Notes: generated by a model not told the origin, from the sequence alone. Shown: positions 9,805 to 19,675, numbered from the stretch's first letter. The stretch: 64,000 nt of DNA from Pedobacter psychrotolerans (GCF_004340665.1 NZ_SLWO01000010.1:1-64000), one strand, 5' to 3'. Made by a program: numbers and translations.

Positions 9805-11853
9805 ATGCATAAATTTTTACTTGGTGTAGCCATAACGCTTTGCTTTTTATCTTGTTCCAAAAACAAGCCTCATCAAACTGATACAGGGTTTTCCGATCAG
9901 GTCAAAGAAATTTTAAAAAAGGTTGATACCATGAATCGGCATGGGCAAGGCAAACAAGCCTTGTTATACATGGATTCTGCCTATCTGAACTTAAAAAAAC
10001 CAAGTGTTAAAGAACTATTCCAACGATTTAATGCCAAGTTCGATTACTATCATGATTATAATGAAAATGGTGTACTGGCGAATTTATATGCTGATAGTAT
10101 GCTTATCATTTTAAAGGGAAGGGAGCATATATTTAAATCTGAGTATGCCAATGCTTTATTTGCTAAGGGAGACGCCATATTAATGTCGAAAAACTATAAT
10201 ATGGCCTTTAATTTCTATTACAAGGGTCAGCGCTTTGCAGCAAAGAATTTAGAACCCTGCTTAAGTTATGGCTACACCTATCGGCTCGGCTTTTTGAGGT
10301 ATAAGCAGGAACGATATCTTGATGCCATATACTTTTTTAAACAGGCCTTTAAAGAAGGAGACCAATGCGATGATAATAAAACCCTGTATGATATCTATTT
10401 TTCCAGACACAGTTACCTGAATATCATCGGAATTTGTTTTGAACGAATTGGCAGACCAGACAGTGCCATTCATTACTATAGAAAATCATTACAGTTTTTA
10501 AACCAGCATCCACAGCAGCTCCCGTCTAAAAAAGAGTTTACTCTAAGGGCTACTGGAGTAGTTTATGGTAATCTTGGCGGTGCTTATCTAAAAGCAGGAC
10601 AATTTGGTTTGGCAGAACAATCCCTTAAAAGGAGCATTGCCATAAATGGTCAGTCGAAATTTTATAAACTGGATGCGCTTACGGCAAAAATTAAACTTGG
10701 TTACCTTTATTTAAAGATTAACCATTTGAAAGAAGCCAGTGCTTTAATTGATACCATGCAACTGGAAGCTGAAAGCCCCGAAATAGCAGCGCCAATAGAT
10801 GTTAAACTAAGGCTTTATAAACTGGAATGGCAGTATTTTAATAAAATAAAAAATATCCCTCAGGCATATGAATACCTCCAGCTTTACTACAATGTGCGTG
10901 ATTCTATAGAACAGAAAACGCTCGGTTTAAAGGCAAGCGATATCGACATGTCTTTCAAAAATAATGAGCAGGAATATCAACTCAACACACTGAATCAGGA
11001 AAAGGATGTACAGGGAGGTTATCTTGCTGCTTCAGTCGTAACCTTGCTGATTGTCATCCTTACGGTATTTATATTATGGTACAAAAAGAGGGAATTAAAG
11101 GCACTGAACATTCAGATTACCGAAAAAAATACCAGTATGCAAAATGTGTTAACCGCACTGGAACAAAGTCAGCGGGAGAATACCCGGATGATGCAAATTG
11201 TAGCTCATGACCTCCGTAGTCCACTGGCCGCTGCTATCAGCATTACCGGACTTTTAAAACATGCCGATCTTACGGAGGATGAGCATAAAATGCTCGATTT
11301 ACTGGAAACTTCCAGTGTACAATCGCTGGATATGATTAGCGATTTGTTAAATATTAATACCAACTCTGCTAATATGAAAACAGAAATGGTAGAATTGAAT
11401 TCACTTGTAGCCTACTGCATTAGTTTGTTGCAGTTTAAAGCTCAGGAGAAAGCGCAAAATTTGATTTTTACAGGCGTAAAAGTTACCATAAAAGCGAATG
11501 GAGGAAAAATCTGGCGGGTAGTGAGTAACTTAATTGTTAATGCAATTAAATTTAGTCCAATTGGTGCAGATATAGAAATTCTAATGATCAAAAGTGATCA
11601 TGCGGTTTTGATCAAAATTAGCGACAAGGGCATCGGGATACCGATAGATCATAGAGAAAAAATCTTCGATATGTTTACCGATACCAAACGTGAAGGTACT
11701 TCAGGTGAACATTCTTTTGGTATTGGCCTGGCCATCTCCAAACAAATTGTGGAGGCACATCATGGCGACATCTGGTTTGAAAGTAAGGTTGATGAGGGAA
11801 GTATATTTTATGTATCCTTGCCCCTGGACGATCATGCTTACACGAACGCATAG
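9805..11853 (+). CDS. TPR-containing lipoprotein sensor histidine kinase
   Basis: A 682-residue membrane kinase. Residues 1-17 are a lipoprotein signal ending in the lipobox LSC (C17). Residues about 30-390 are helical TPR-type repeats (for example SYLNIIGICFERIGRPDSAIHYY and GNLGGAYLKAGQFGLAEQSL). One membrane helix lies at about 408-430, followed by a short coiled coil. The HisKA domain has the phospho-acceptor H468 in AHDLRSPL. The HATPase domain shows an N box (NLIVNAIKFSP), a G1 box DKGIGIP (D607) and a G2 box SFGIGLAIS. It should autophosphorylate and pass phosphate to a response regulator, but none is encoded nearby, so it is an orphan here. The ATG follows the AT-rich leader and gives the lipobox. 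Confidence 0.92.
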   Translation: MHKFLLGVAITLCFLSCSKNKPHQTDTGFSDQVKEILKKVDTMNRHGQGKQALLYMDSAYLNLKKPSVKELFQRFNAKFDYYHDYNENGVLANLYADSMLIILKGREHIFKSEYANALFAKGDAILMSKNYNMAFNFYYKGQRFAAKNLEPCLSYGYTYRLGFLRYKQERYLDAIYFFKQAFKEGDQCDDNKTLYDIYFSRHSYLNIIGICFERIGRPDSAIHYYRKSLQFLNQHPQQLPSKKEFTLRATGVVYGNLGGAYLKAGQFGLAEQSLKRSIAINGQSKFYKLDALTAKIKLGYLYLKINHLKEASALIDTMQLEAESPEIAAPIDVKLRLYKLEWQYFNKIKNIPQAYEYLQLYYNVRDSIEQKTLGLKASDIDMSFKNNEQEYQLNTLNQEKDVQGGYLAASVVTLLIVILTVFILWYKKRELKALNIQITEKNTSMQNVLTALEQSQRENTRMMQIVAHDLRSPLAAAISITGLLKHADLTEDEHKMLDLLETSSVQSLDMISDLLNINTNSANMKTEMVELNSLVAYCISLLQFKAQEKAQNLIFTGVKVTIKANGGKIWRVVSNLIVNAIKFSPIGADIEILMIKSDHAVLIKISDKGIGIPIDHREKIFDMFTDTKREGTSGEHSFGIGLAISKQIVEAHHGDIWFESKVDEGSIFYVSLPLDDHAYTNA

Positions 11854-12107
11854 ATATATAGTGTGCTTTCATTTTAACCGATATAAATTCAAATTAGCGC
11901 ATGATTTAGTTTGGAGGCTATTTTGAATATCAATATATCCGTTACTACGATTTGCAGCCATCCAACCAAATAGGATTAATGATGTGCCTTATAATACTAT
12001 TAGAACAGTTTATTTTAATAGTACATGATGCCAATATAGAAGGCTTATTCAATAATGACATATTAGTTGCGATTCTAAACCTTTAGCATCATTAACCTTT
12101 TTTATAC

Positions 12108-13598
12108 ATGCGCGTATCCCCTTTGATAATAAGCTATTTCCTATTTTTTATGACATCAAATATCGTAGCAACCGCACAGGATTTACCACAACAAACCCTG
12201 TATCCCTGGAAAAGTAAATCCGGATTGATCGGATTTAGCGATCAAGACAATCACATAAAAATCACACCTCAATATGAAGATGCCAGTCTTTTTACCAATG
12301 ACTTTGCTGTAGTACAAAAGGGTAGAAAAAATGGCGTAATAGATCAAACAGGAGCGGTTAAACTGGATTATGAATACGACAGAATTGAACTTGTGCCCAT
12401 TGGAAAAGAAACCCTAGCGATTACCAAGCAAACATATAATGCCTGGTGGAAGATCCAAAAATGGAAAATTTTCCCTGGTTTTTCAGTTATGGGTGGAACC
12501 AATGATAAAAGATGGTTTGATAAGGATGTGCCCAGAATAAATTGGAAGGTTATTTTACTTCGGAACAATCAAACGGTCATCAGCTCCAATCACAATCCAA
12601 ATGAATATCCTTATCCCTCATCTGGTATCTTCAGTTTTCAGGATAAAATTTTAATTAATGATCAATTATATCAAATTGGTAAGGAGAAAATCCAGCCAGT
12701 TGGCCATCATATCACTGCTATTCTTGCAAATGCTACCCTACTACAAAAAAAAGGCCATTCATATACACTTTTAGATCAGCATCTGAAACCTTTAAACGAC
12801 GATATTTTCAAAATTCCTGCAGGGATAACCGTAGAAGTGAACGGACATCAACAGGAAATACAAACTGAAAGAATAGACGCCGGGACCAGGGTGAAATTGA
12901 ATTTTATGCAAAACCAGGATCAACATGTTTTTATCTACCCTGATTTAGACAAAACTTTTCCTAAAAAAATAGACCCATATTTTGATCAAAAGATAGCCGC
13001 ATCTTCCATCCTTGCACATGCATCAATGATTTATTCCATACCCAACATCCCCTATTTTATCATTCGGAGCAATGTTAAAAATAAATCTGCATTTTATATC
13101 CTTCACCAAAACGGCACCTGGGAAAGCGACCGAAAAAAAACAAAAGATTTTATCATCAGTTCTAATGGGGGCAACTTAATGTACCCTGACGCCAGTGATT
13201 TGGGTATTAACCGTGCTCTACCCACCAACTTTAACATCAGAAGAGTTGAACAGATCCGTGCGAATAAATCATGGTTTTTAGTTACAGGAAGCAATCAGAA
13301 TAGCACTGATATGCGATCGGGAATTTTTGATAAGGATAGTCAAAATTGGATTTTGCCAATGGAATATACCAGCCTGTATGAATTAACGGCTTATCCGAAG
13401 CTATGGCGCTTTGAGCTTCAGAACGAGGCCGATTTCAAAAAGAAAAAATATGGATTGATCGACGTAACCACTAAAAAAATCACGGTTGCTCCTCAATACA
13501 ATAGCTTGGATGCCGATGCAAAAGCAGGCATTTTCAATGGAGAAAAATGGGATTACTTTTATATTAATCCCCTAACTGGCACAGCCTATAAAGAGTAG
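12108..13598 (+). CDS. Secreted WG-repeat protein
   Basis: A 496-residue protein with an N-terminal signal peptide (hydrophobic stretch about 5-22, ending near ATAQ). Two WG (KWG) beta repeats lie at about 30-95 (GLIGFSDQDNHIKITPQYEDA, then NGVIDQTGAVKLDYEYDRI) and another near the C-terminus (YGLIDVTTKKITVAPQYN). The middle is not recognised. WG-repeat proteins are common in Bacteroidetes envelopes, with no firm biochemical role. It lies 254 bp after the kinase and is probably transcribed separately. The start was chosen because the signal peptide begins there. Confidence 0.82.
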   Translation: MRVSPLIISYFLFFMTSNIVATAQDLPQQTLYPWKSKSGLIGFSDQDNHIKITPQYEDASLFTNDFAVVQKGRKNGVIDQTGAVKLDYEYDRIELVPIGKETLAITKQTYNAWWKIQKWKIFPGFSVMGGTNDKRWFDKDVPRINWKVILLRNNQTVISSNHNPNEYPYPSSGIFSFQDKILINDQLYQIGKEKIQPVGHHITAILANATLLQKKGHSYTLLDQHLKPLNDDIFKIPAGITVEVNGHQQEIQTERIDAGTRVKLNFMQNQDQHVFIYPDLDKTFPKKIDPYFDQKIAASSILAHASMIYSIPNIPYFIIRSNVKNKSAFYILHQNGTWESDRKKTKDFIISSNGGNLMYPDASDLGINRALPTNFNIRRVEQIRANKSWFLVTGSNQNSTDMRSGIFDKDSQNWILPMEYTSLYELTAYPKLWRFELQNEADFKKKKYGLIDVTTKKITVAPQYNSLDADAKAGIFNGEKWDYFYINPLTGTAYKE

Positions 13599-13790
13599 GT
13601 TTTACTAAATAAAAGGGGTGAATATTGTATTTTATCATTTTGAACACCCTGTCTTTCACACACAACTTCAAAGAAAAAAAAATGGCAAATGCGCAGATTT
13701 TTTGTAAAAACAAAGTTGTGTGGCTACTATAATCCTATGTATTACCTAAAAAATAGGATAGGGGTTCTAATGTATCCAATTATTATAATA

Positions 13791-13832
13791 ACCACCCCCA
13801 ACCCCTCCTTGAAAAAAAGGAGGGGAGTTGGA
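13791..13832. repeat. C-rich hairpin repeat, family C copy 1
   Basis: The core is a 9-bp hairpin, cccctcctt (13802-13810) with aaggagggg (13817-13825). Related copies occur at 54719-54762 and, more degraded, at 41337-41377. All are intergenic. Confidence 0.75.
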
Positions 13833-13869
13833 TTTCACGATGCGGTTTGCCTCGACAAATGTTATTTTT

Positions 13870-14375
13870 CACGCCCTTTCGCTTCCACGGGAAAGGGGCC
13901 GATAGGTGGATAGGGCTATTTTTCCTATCGCTGTCATTCAGAGCGCAGCGAAGAATCCCTGCGTTTATAACCGCTTTCTTCATATTACTACCGAACCATT
14001 TTTTCACTCACTAGCTGCGAACATAGACCTTTCTCTTTCAGGGGAAAGGTGCCGATAGGCAGATAGGGACTATTTTTCCTATCACTGTCATTCAGAGCGT
14101 AGCGAAGAATCCCCGCGTTTATAACCACTTCCTTTATATTACTACTACCGAACCATTTTTTCACCCACTAGTTGCGAACATAGCCCTTTCTCTTTCAGAG
14201 GAAAGGTGCCGACAGGCGGATAGGGGTTTAATTCACTATCAATTTGGATACAAGGTTCAAAGATTCCTCCACTGCGGTCGGAATGACGATTTCTCCGAGT
14301 GGGATTTATTTTTCTAGCCCTTTACCTTTCATGGGAAAGGTGCCAATAGGCGGATAAGGGCTATTTTGTATCAGC
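13870..14375. repeat. Degenerate tandem repeat of about 157 bp, family D
   Basis: Two nearly full copies (about 13870-14025 and 14026-14182) contain in order gggaaagg.gccgatagg, a block reading gtcattcagagcg(c/t)agcgaag, and gcgtttataacc. Two truncated copies of the left part follow at 14183-14240 and 14316-14375. The inverse of the cattcagagcg block reappears at 44446-44471. No protein is encoded. Confidence 0.8.
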
Positions 14376-14432
14376 ATTAATACTTACCAGTTCATAAAAC
14401 AGTGCTAATTTTATCAGCTGAGACTAACAAAG

Positions 14433-16568
14433 ATGATGAATAAATATTGGCTTACCCTTACAGCCTGCGCAGTGGCTGTTACTGCTAACGCTCAGAAAAA
14501 AACTTTAACCGCTCAGGATTATGCAAGAGCCGAAAGTTTCATGGGCTATAATACCTCAAAATTTGTTGACAATTTGATTTCACAGCCGAATTGGCTTGCA
14601 GGCGATCAATTCTGGTATACCAAAAAATCAGCCAAAGGCACTGAAAACTATCTGGTAGATCCCGTTAAAAAAACAAAAACCTTAACTACTGCATATGGCA
14701 GTGATTCTTCACCCGCAGCAGGAAGAAGAAGAGGAAATGAGGTAATCTCGCCCGATGGCAAAAAAGCCATTCTGATTAAAGATTATAACCTCTATGTTAA
14801 AGATGTAGCCAGCGGAAAGCTGACGCAACTTACTACCGATGGGATAAAAGATTATGGTTATGCTACCGATAATGCCGGCTGGAAACACAGTAATGCTCCA
14901 ATCTTACGTTGGTCGCCGGATTCAAAAAAGATCGCCACCTTTCAACAGGATCAGCGCAACTCAAACGATATGTATCTCGTGACCACCAATGTGGGTGCTC
15001 CAAAATTAGAGGCCTGGAAATATCCTTTACCGGGCGATAAACAAATTCCTACCATCAGAAGGGTGATTATTGATATTGAAAACCCAAAGGTGATTTCCCT
15101 AAACATACCTGCTGATCCTCATCGGGCCACATTGAGTGATGATATTTCGAGTAGTGGTACATTTGATGACATCGACTGGAAAGCTGATGGTACAGAACTG
15201 GCTTTTGTTTCTACATCTCGCGATCATAAAAATGAAAAATTCAGAATTGCGAATGCCACAACCGGCAGTGTTAGGGACGTATTTGAAGAAACGGTTAAGA
15301 CACAATATGAATCTGGTCAGGGCGAAATTAATTGGCGGTATTTACCTGATTCCAAAGAAATTATCTGGTATTCTGAACGCGATGACTGGGGTCATTTATA
15401 TCTTTATGATGCCACTACAGGAACGGTAAAAAACCAGATTACCAAAGGCAATTGGGTGCTAACCCGTCTAATTAAGGTCGATCAAAAAAGCCGCACACTC
15501 TATTTTATGGCTAGTGGCCTCGATAAAATTAATCCCTATTTTGAACATTTCTACAAAATTGGCTTCGATGGAAAAAACCTAACAGATTTAACGCCTGAAC
15601 CTGGGAACCACGAAGTAAGATTATCGCCATCTGAAAAATATTTTATTGACAGCTTTTCTCAACCAGATGTGCCAGCCGTAATGGTTTACCGAGAAATCAA
15701 CGGTAAACTGGTTACTCCGATAGAAAAAACAGATGTATCCAGATTAGCGGCAACTGGCTGGAAAGCACCAACACCTATTTCGGTTAAAGCAGGCGACAAT
15801 AAAACAGACATTTATGGTTTAGTTTTTACACCAACTAAAATGGATGCCGGCAAAAAGTATCCGGTAATTGATTACATTTATCCAGGTCCACAAGGTGGTA
15901 GCGTGGGCAACTGGGGATTTGCAGCCTCTCGTGGAGATCATCAAGCGCTTGCGGAACTGGGCTTTATTGTCGTTTTGATGGAGGGTACCAGTAATCCTAA
16001 CCGTTCAAAAAGTTTTCACGACATGAGTTATGGCAACATGGCTATTAATACATTGCCTGATCAAATTACCGCCATTAAACAATTGGCTACAAAATATCCG
16101 ATTGATACGACTAAGGTAGGTATCTGGGGGCATTCGGGCGGTGGTTTCGCTACTGCAGCGGCCATGTTCCGTTATCCTGATTTCTTTAAGGTGGGCATTG
16201 CTGAATCAGGAAATCACGACAACAGGAATTATGAAGATGATTGGGGTGAACGCTACAATGGTTTAGCAGAAAACGCCGATTACGAAGCTCAGGCTAATCA
16301 GAACTATGCCAAAAACTTGAAAGGAAAATTAATGCTTGTACATGGTATGATGGACGATAACGTACCACCTTACAATACGCTATTAGTAGTAGAAGCTTTA
16401 GAAAAGGCAAATAAATCATTCGATTTAGTCATCTTCCCGAATAGTGCACATGGTTATGGATCATATTCACCCTACATGATGAGGCGTAGGTGGGATTATT
16501 TTGTTCAGCATCTTTTAAATGCAGAACCGCCGAAAGATTACAAAATGCAAGGCACTGTCATTCAATAA
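14433..16568 (+). CDS. S9 family prolyl oligopeptidase / dipeptidyl peptidase IV-like
   Basis: A 711-residue secreted serine peptidase, probably releasing N-terminal dipeptides in the periplasm. The signal peptide is residues 1-21 (ending NAQ). A DPPIV_N beta-propeller fills about 75-430 (with RWSPDSKKIATF and SERDDWGHLYLYD), then the alpha/beta-hydrolase S9 domain (about 480-700). The triad is visible: S568 in GHSGGG, D641 in MMDDNV and H673 in AHGYG. The nucleophile motif GHSGGG differs from the usual GWSYGG of true DPP-IV, so exact specificity is uncertain. Two adjacent Met codons (14433 and 14436) are equally possible starts. A strong terminator follows the stop. Confidence 0.92.
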   Translation: MMNKYWLTLTACAVAVTANAQKKTLTAQDYARAESFMGYNTSKFVDNLISQPNWLAGDQFWYTKKSAKGTENYLVDPVKKTKTLTTAYGSDSSPAAGRRRGNEVISPDGKKAILIKDYNLYVKDVASGKLTQLTTDGIKDYGYATDNAGWKHSNAPILRWSPDSKKIATFQQDQRNSNDMYLVTTNVGAPKLEAWKYPLPGDKQIPTIRRVIIDIENPKVISLNIPADPHRATLSDDISSSGTFDDIDWKADGTELAFVSTSRDHKNEKFRIANATTGSVRDVFEETVKTQYESGQGEINWRYLPDSKEIIWYSERDDWGHLYLYDATTGTVKNQITKGNWVLTRLIKVDQKSRTLYFMASGLDKINPYFEHFYKIGFDGKNLTDLTPEPGNHEVRLSPSEKYFIDSFSQPDVPAVMVYREINGKLVTPIEKTDVSRLAATGWKAPTPISVKAGDNKTDIYGLVFTPTKMDAGKKYPVIDYIYPGPQGGSVGNWGFAASRGDHQALAELGFIVVLMEGTSNPNRSKSFHDMSYGNMAINTLPDQITAIKQLATKYPIDTTKVGIWGHSGGGFATAAAMFRYPDFFKVGIAESGNHDNRNYEDDWGERYNGLAENADYEAQANQNYAKNLKGKLMLVHGMMDDNVPPYNTLLVVEALEKANKSFDLVIFPNSAHGYGSYSPYMMRRRWDYFVQHLLNAEPPKDYKMQGTVIQ

Positions 16569-16574
16569 GGTTTT

Positions 16575-16604
16575 AAGGTCTCGAAATTATCGAGACCTTT
16601 TTTA
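16575..16604 (+). terminator. Rho-independent terminator of the S9 peptidase gene
   Basis: A perfect 10-bp stem aaggtctcga (16575-16584) / tcgagacctt (16590-16599) with a 5-nt loop runs into a T tract just after the stop codon at 16568. Confidence 0.93.
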
Positions 16605-16668
16605 TAATCCAAAATGAAACTTATCGGCAAGCAATGAGTTTATCTGATAAATATCAAGCTAATCTAAA

Positions 16669-17346
16669 ATGGGAAAAACGAGAAGTGTAAACAAGGTGAT
16701 TATTACGGGTACAACCGGAATGGTTGGAGAAGGAGTTCTGATTTGTTGTTTAAATAGTCCTGAAATTGATGCTATTTTGGTGATCAACCGAAAACCATGC
16801 GGCTATACACATCCTAAACTGAAAGAAATTATTCATCAGGATTTTTTCAACTTCGCCCCCATTGAGCACGAGCTTTCGGGTTACAATGCTTGTTTTTTTT
16901 GTTTAGGGATTTCTTCAGTTGGTGTCGCTAAAGAACCATATTATAAAATGACCTATACCTTAACGATGCATGTGGCTGAAACGTTAAGCAGGTTAAACCA
17001 AAACATGACCTTTTGTTATGTCTCAGGAAGTGGCACTAATCCTAATGGTAAATTAAGCTGGCAGAAAGTTAAGGGTAAAACTGAAAATGATTTAATGCAG
17101 TTGCCTTTTGCTCAGGTATACAATCTACGTCCGGGTTTTATCAAGCCCATTAAAGCGCAGAAGTATGCACATACCTTCTATAAATTTATTAACTGGCTCT
17201 TTCCCATTGGAAGAGCAGTTTCAAAAAATGGATTCTGTACCATGCAGGAACTTGGTGAAGCGATGATTAATACCCTTAGTCATCATAATGAAAGAAGGGT
17301 GCTTGAAGGAAGTGAAATTATTAAATTAGCCAAAGAACCATCATAA
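16669..17346 (+). CDS. NAD(P)-binding Rossmann-fold protein (atypical SDR/epimerase)
   Basis: A 225-residue protein with an N-terminal dinucleotide-binding motif GTTGMVGEG (residues 14-22) after a hydrophobic beta strand. A CFFCLG strand follows, then YVSGSGTNPNGK and YNLRPGFI, a layout seen in atypical SDR proteins of the HTATIP2/FMP52 type. The substrate cannot be read from the sequence. There is no signal peptide, so it should be cytoplasmic. It stands alone between two terminators. Confidence 0.78.
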   Translation: MGKTRSVNKVIITGTTGMVGEGVLICCLNSPEIDAILVINRKPCGYTHPKLKEIIHQDFFNFAPIEHELSGYNACFFCLGISSVGVAKEPYYKMTYTLTMHVAETLSRLNQNMTFCYVSGSGTNPNGKLSWQKVKGKTENDLMQLPFAQVYNLRPGFIKPIKAQKYAHTFYKFINWLFPIGRAVSKNGFCTMQELGEAMINTLSHHNERRVLEGSEIIKLAKEPS

Positions 17347-17350
17347 ACAA

Positions 17351-17390
17351 AAAATGGATGATTGCTTTATAAGCCATCATCCATTTTTAT
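17351..17390. terminator. Bidirectional terminator between convergent genes
   Basis: A perfect 12-bp inverted repeat, aaaatggatgat (17351-17362) and atcatccatttt (17377-17388), has T-rich tails on both strands. It sits between the end of the plus-strand NAD-binding gene and the minus-strand 59-residue gene. Confidence 0.9.
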
Positions 17391-17405
17391 TAAATGCAAA
17401 GCGCA

Positions 17406-17585
17406 CTATTTTTTATTGTCGACTTTGCGCTGATTATCTTTATTCGATGTTTGATCAGAACGTTGGCCACCACCATTGGTAATGCCCTGAATTTTCTTAT
17501 CTGTTTTAACATCATGATTTGCTCTGTCTGCGATTGAACTTCCCTGAACCGTAGAGTTGTTTTTTGGTGTGCCCGTATCTTTCAT
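17406..17585 (-). CDS. Small hydrophilic hypothetical protein, 59 aa
   Basis: An ORF from ATG (17583-17585) to TAG (17406-17408) encodes 59 residues. It is rich in Asn, Asp, Lys, Gln and Ser (begins MKDTGTPKNNSTVQ; contains GITNGGGQRSDQ) with no cysteine, membrane segment or known motif, so it is probably disordered. Its stop lies 16 bp from the bidirectional terminator, which supports a real transcribed gene. Function unknown. Confidence 0.6.
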   Translation of the reverse strand: MKDTGTPKNNSTVQGSSIADRANHDVKTDKKIQGITNGGGQRSDQTSNKDNQRKVDNKK

Positions 17586-17872
17586 AGCTGTAATATTTAG
17601 TGAATAATTATTTGCTGAGCGCTATTATAATAACCGATACGGATTAAATAGGTTTTCATTTTTTTCAATTGAATCAAATATTGATGGGATTTTATGGCCT
17701 TTTTCAGTTTTGAAGTGCTCTACATTACCAACTCAAACAAATCCCAACTCCAACGCCTTCCCCACTCACCACCTATAATTCCAAACATAATTGTATTAAA
17801 TCGATTACTTGGATTGGTTTTTGTTTAATTCGACTTTTGATTATTAATTTAGCAGTTCAACGAAACACATCC

Positions 17873-19573
17873 GTGAAAAAAATTTTATTCTCCTTTGCCA
17901 TTCTGTGCGCCATTACTTTTTCTGCAGCTGCACAAAAGCAAACCTATTTACAAATGTTAGCCAATCAGCCTAAGTGGGTAGACTCTGTTTTTAACAAGCT
18001 AAATCGCCGGGAGCGCATTGCGCAAATGTTTTTCGTTCGGGCACATACCAATTTAGGACAGAAATATACAGATTCAGTTGGTCAGGTCATAAAAAGAGAA
18101 CAGTTAGGTGGCGTTATATTTTTTCAGGGTGGCCCGGTTAGACAAGCCAAGGCAACAAATGCTTACCAAAAACTAAGTCACGTACCTTTAATCGTAGCCA
18201 ATGATGGCGAATGGGGATTGGGAATGCGTTTGGACAGCACCATTTCTTTTCCCTATCAAATGACATTGGGTGCCATTCAAAATAAAGATTTAATTTACAA
18301 AATGGGCCAGGAAGTCGCCAAAGATTTCAAGCGAATGGGCATGCAAATGAACTTGGCTCCTGATGCAGACATCAACAATAACCCTAAAAACCCGGTAATT
18401 AATTATCGTTCTTTTGGAGAAAACAAATATAATGTGACGAATAAAACCGGCGCTTATATGAAGGGCATGCAGGATGCTGGTCTTTTAACTACCCTTAAGC
18501 ATTTCCCGGGCCATGGCGATACGGATGTGGATTCACATTATGATCTTCCGCAGCTCACTTTTGGTGCCACACGCTTGGATACACTTGAAATGTATCCGTT
18601 TAAAGAGTTAATCAAACAAGGTGCATCAGGGGTTATGATTGCGCACATGAACATTCCATCTTTAGACACGACCAAAAATTTACCATCTACATTATCAAAA
18701 CCAATTGTAACAGGCATTTTGAAACAAAAGCTTGGCTTTAAGGGGTTGATTATTTCTGATGCGATGGACATGAAGGGCGTAGTAAAATATTACAAAAATG
18801 GTGAAGCAGATTTGCGTGGGATCATTGCCGGAAACGATATTATAGAGCTTTCTGAAAATAGCGACCGGGCAATTAAACTGGTTCGTAGAGCCGTTAGACA
18901 AGGTAGAATAGACATTAAAACGATTGATGAAAGTGTCCGTAAGATTTTAACTGCGAAATACTGGGCGGGCTTATCAAAACACGACACAGTGGACACAAAA
19001 GGCCTGATTGCAGGTGTAAACCGTACTGCGAGTAATGCTTTGGTTCAGGAACTGGCCAATGCTTCTGTTACACTACTAAAGGGTAAAGAAAATATTAAAA
19101 ATATGGTTCCGATCAGAAGGACGGCAATCATCAGTATTGGTGTTCCAACCGTTACAAAATTCCAAAAAGAGGTTTCAAAGGGGTTTTATAATTCAGTTTA
19201 TTATGTACTGGACAAAGATGCAAGCGCTACCCAAATCTCTAATATTGCCCGTGAAATTGGTGCATTTGATCAGGTGATTGTAGGCATCCATGATGCACGT
19301 TCAAGACCTGCAAATAACATCCCGCTAAATGCTGGTGTAAAGAATTTTATTAAAGAATTAAGCACTAAGAATGCGGTATTTGCATTATTTGCGAATCCTT
19401 ATAATCTTGCTGGTTTACCTGGTTTAGAAAAGAGTAAAGGCTTAATCGTTGCTTATCAAAAAGAAGACTACATGCAAATTTCTGCAGCAGCTGTGATTAA
19501 TAATAGGTTAGTGCCTACCGGAAAATTACCTGTTAGCATTTTACCAAATTATAAATATGGTGACGGTTTGTAA
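17873..19573 (+). CDS. Glycoside hydrolase family 3 enzyme (NagZ-like beta-N-acetylhexosaminidase)
   Basis: The enzyme is 566 residues if read from the GTG at 17873, which directly precedes a signal peptide (KKILFSFAILCAITFSAAAQ). A TTG 12 codons upstream (17837) would add a non-signal extension. The GH3 barrel has the NagZ signature KHFPGHGDTDVDSH, and the nucleophile is D296 (GTG numbering) in ISDAMDMKGV. A GH3 C-terminal domain follows and the protein ends at GDGL. It probably removes beta-linked GlcNAc from peptidoglycan fragments in the periplasm. Many Bacteroidetes homologues have a beta-lactamase-fold domain after this point; here the ORF stops and repeat DNA begins. Confidence 0.9.
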   Translation: MKKILFSFAILCAITFSAAAQKQTYLQMLANQPKWVDSVFNKLNRRERIAQMFFVRAHTNLGQKYTDSVGQVIKREQLGGVIFFQGGPVRQAKATNAYQKLSHVPLIVANDGEWGLGMRLDSTISFPYQMTLGAIQNKDLIYKMGQEVAKDFKRMGMQMNLAPDADINNNPKNPVINYRSFGENKYNVTNKTGAYMKGMQDAGLLTTLKHFPGHGDTDVDSHYDLPQLTFGATRLDTLEMYPFKELIKQGASGVMIAHMNIPSLDTTKNLPSTLSKPIVTGILKQKLGFKGLIISDAMDMKGVVKYYKNGEADLRGIIAGNDIIELSENSDRAIKLVRRAVRQGRIDIKTIDESVRKILTAKYWAGLSKHDTVDTKGLIAGVNRTASNALVQELANASVTLLKGKENIKNMVPIRRTAIISIGVPTVTKFQKEVSKGFYNSVYYVLDKDASATQISNIAREIGAFDQVIVGIHDARSRPANNIPLNAGVKNFIKELSTKNAVFALFANPYNLAGLPGLEKSKGLIVAYQKEDYMQISAAAVINNRLVPTGKLPVSILPNYKYGDGL

Positions 19574-19579
19574 ATAAAA

Positions 19580-19675
19580 TCGTCTTCCTGAACTTGATTC
19601 AGGATCTAATTAAATAGGTGCTGAACTGAATTTACTGCTTAGCTTTCCGCTGCGCTACAGGTCAGCATGACGATT
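19580..19675 (+). repeat. Dispersed repeat family B, direct copy
   Basis: The segment starts with a small hairpin (cctgaacttgattcagg) and runs through tccgctgcgctacaggtcag. An inverted copy with only a few differences lies at 54514-54612. No coding sequence. Confidence 0.88.

Larger units (their letters stand above)
13599..14432. other. Gene-free interval filled with dispersed repeats
   Basis: This 834-bp gap holds no credible ORF. It contains a C-rich hairpin repeat (13791-13832) and a degenerate tandem of a second repeat (13870-14375). A third element near 14265-14295 (ctgcggtcggaatgacga) belongs to the same style of small intergenic repeats. Confidence 0.7.

Noticed and set aside
13689-14007. 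74-codon ORFs on each strand after the WG-repeat gene
   Set aside because: They overlap the C-rich hairpin and family D repeats, overlap each other on opposite strands, and have no start signal or domain.
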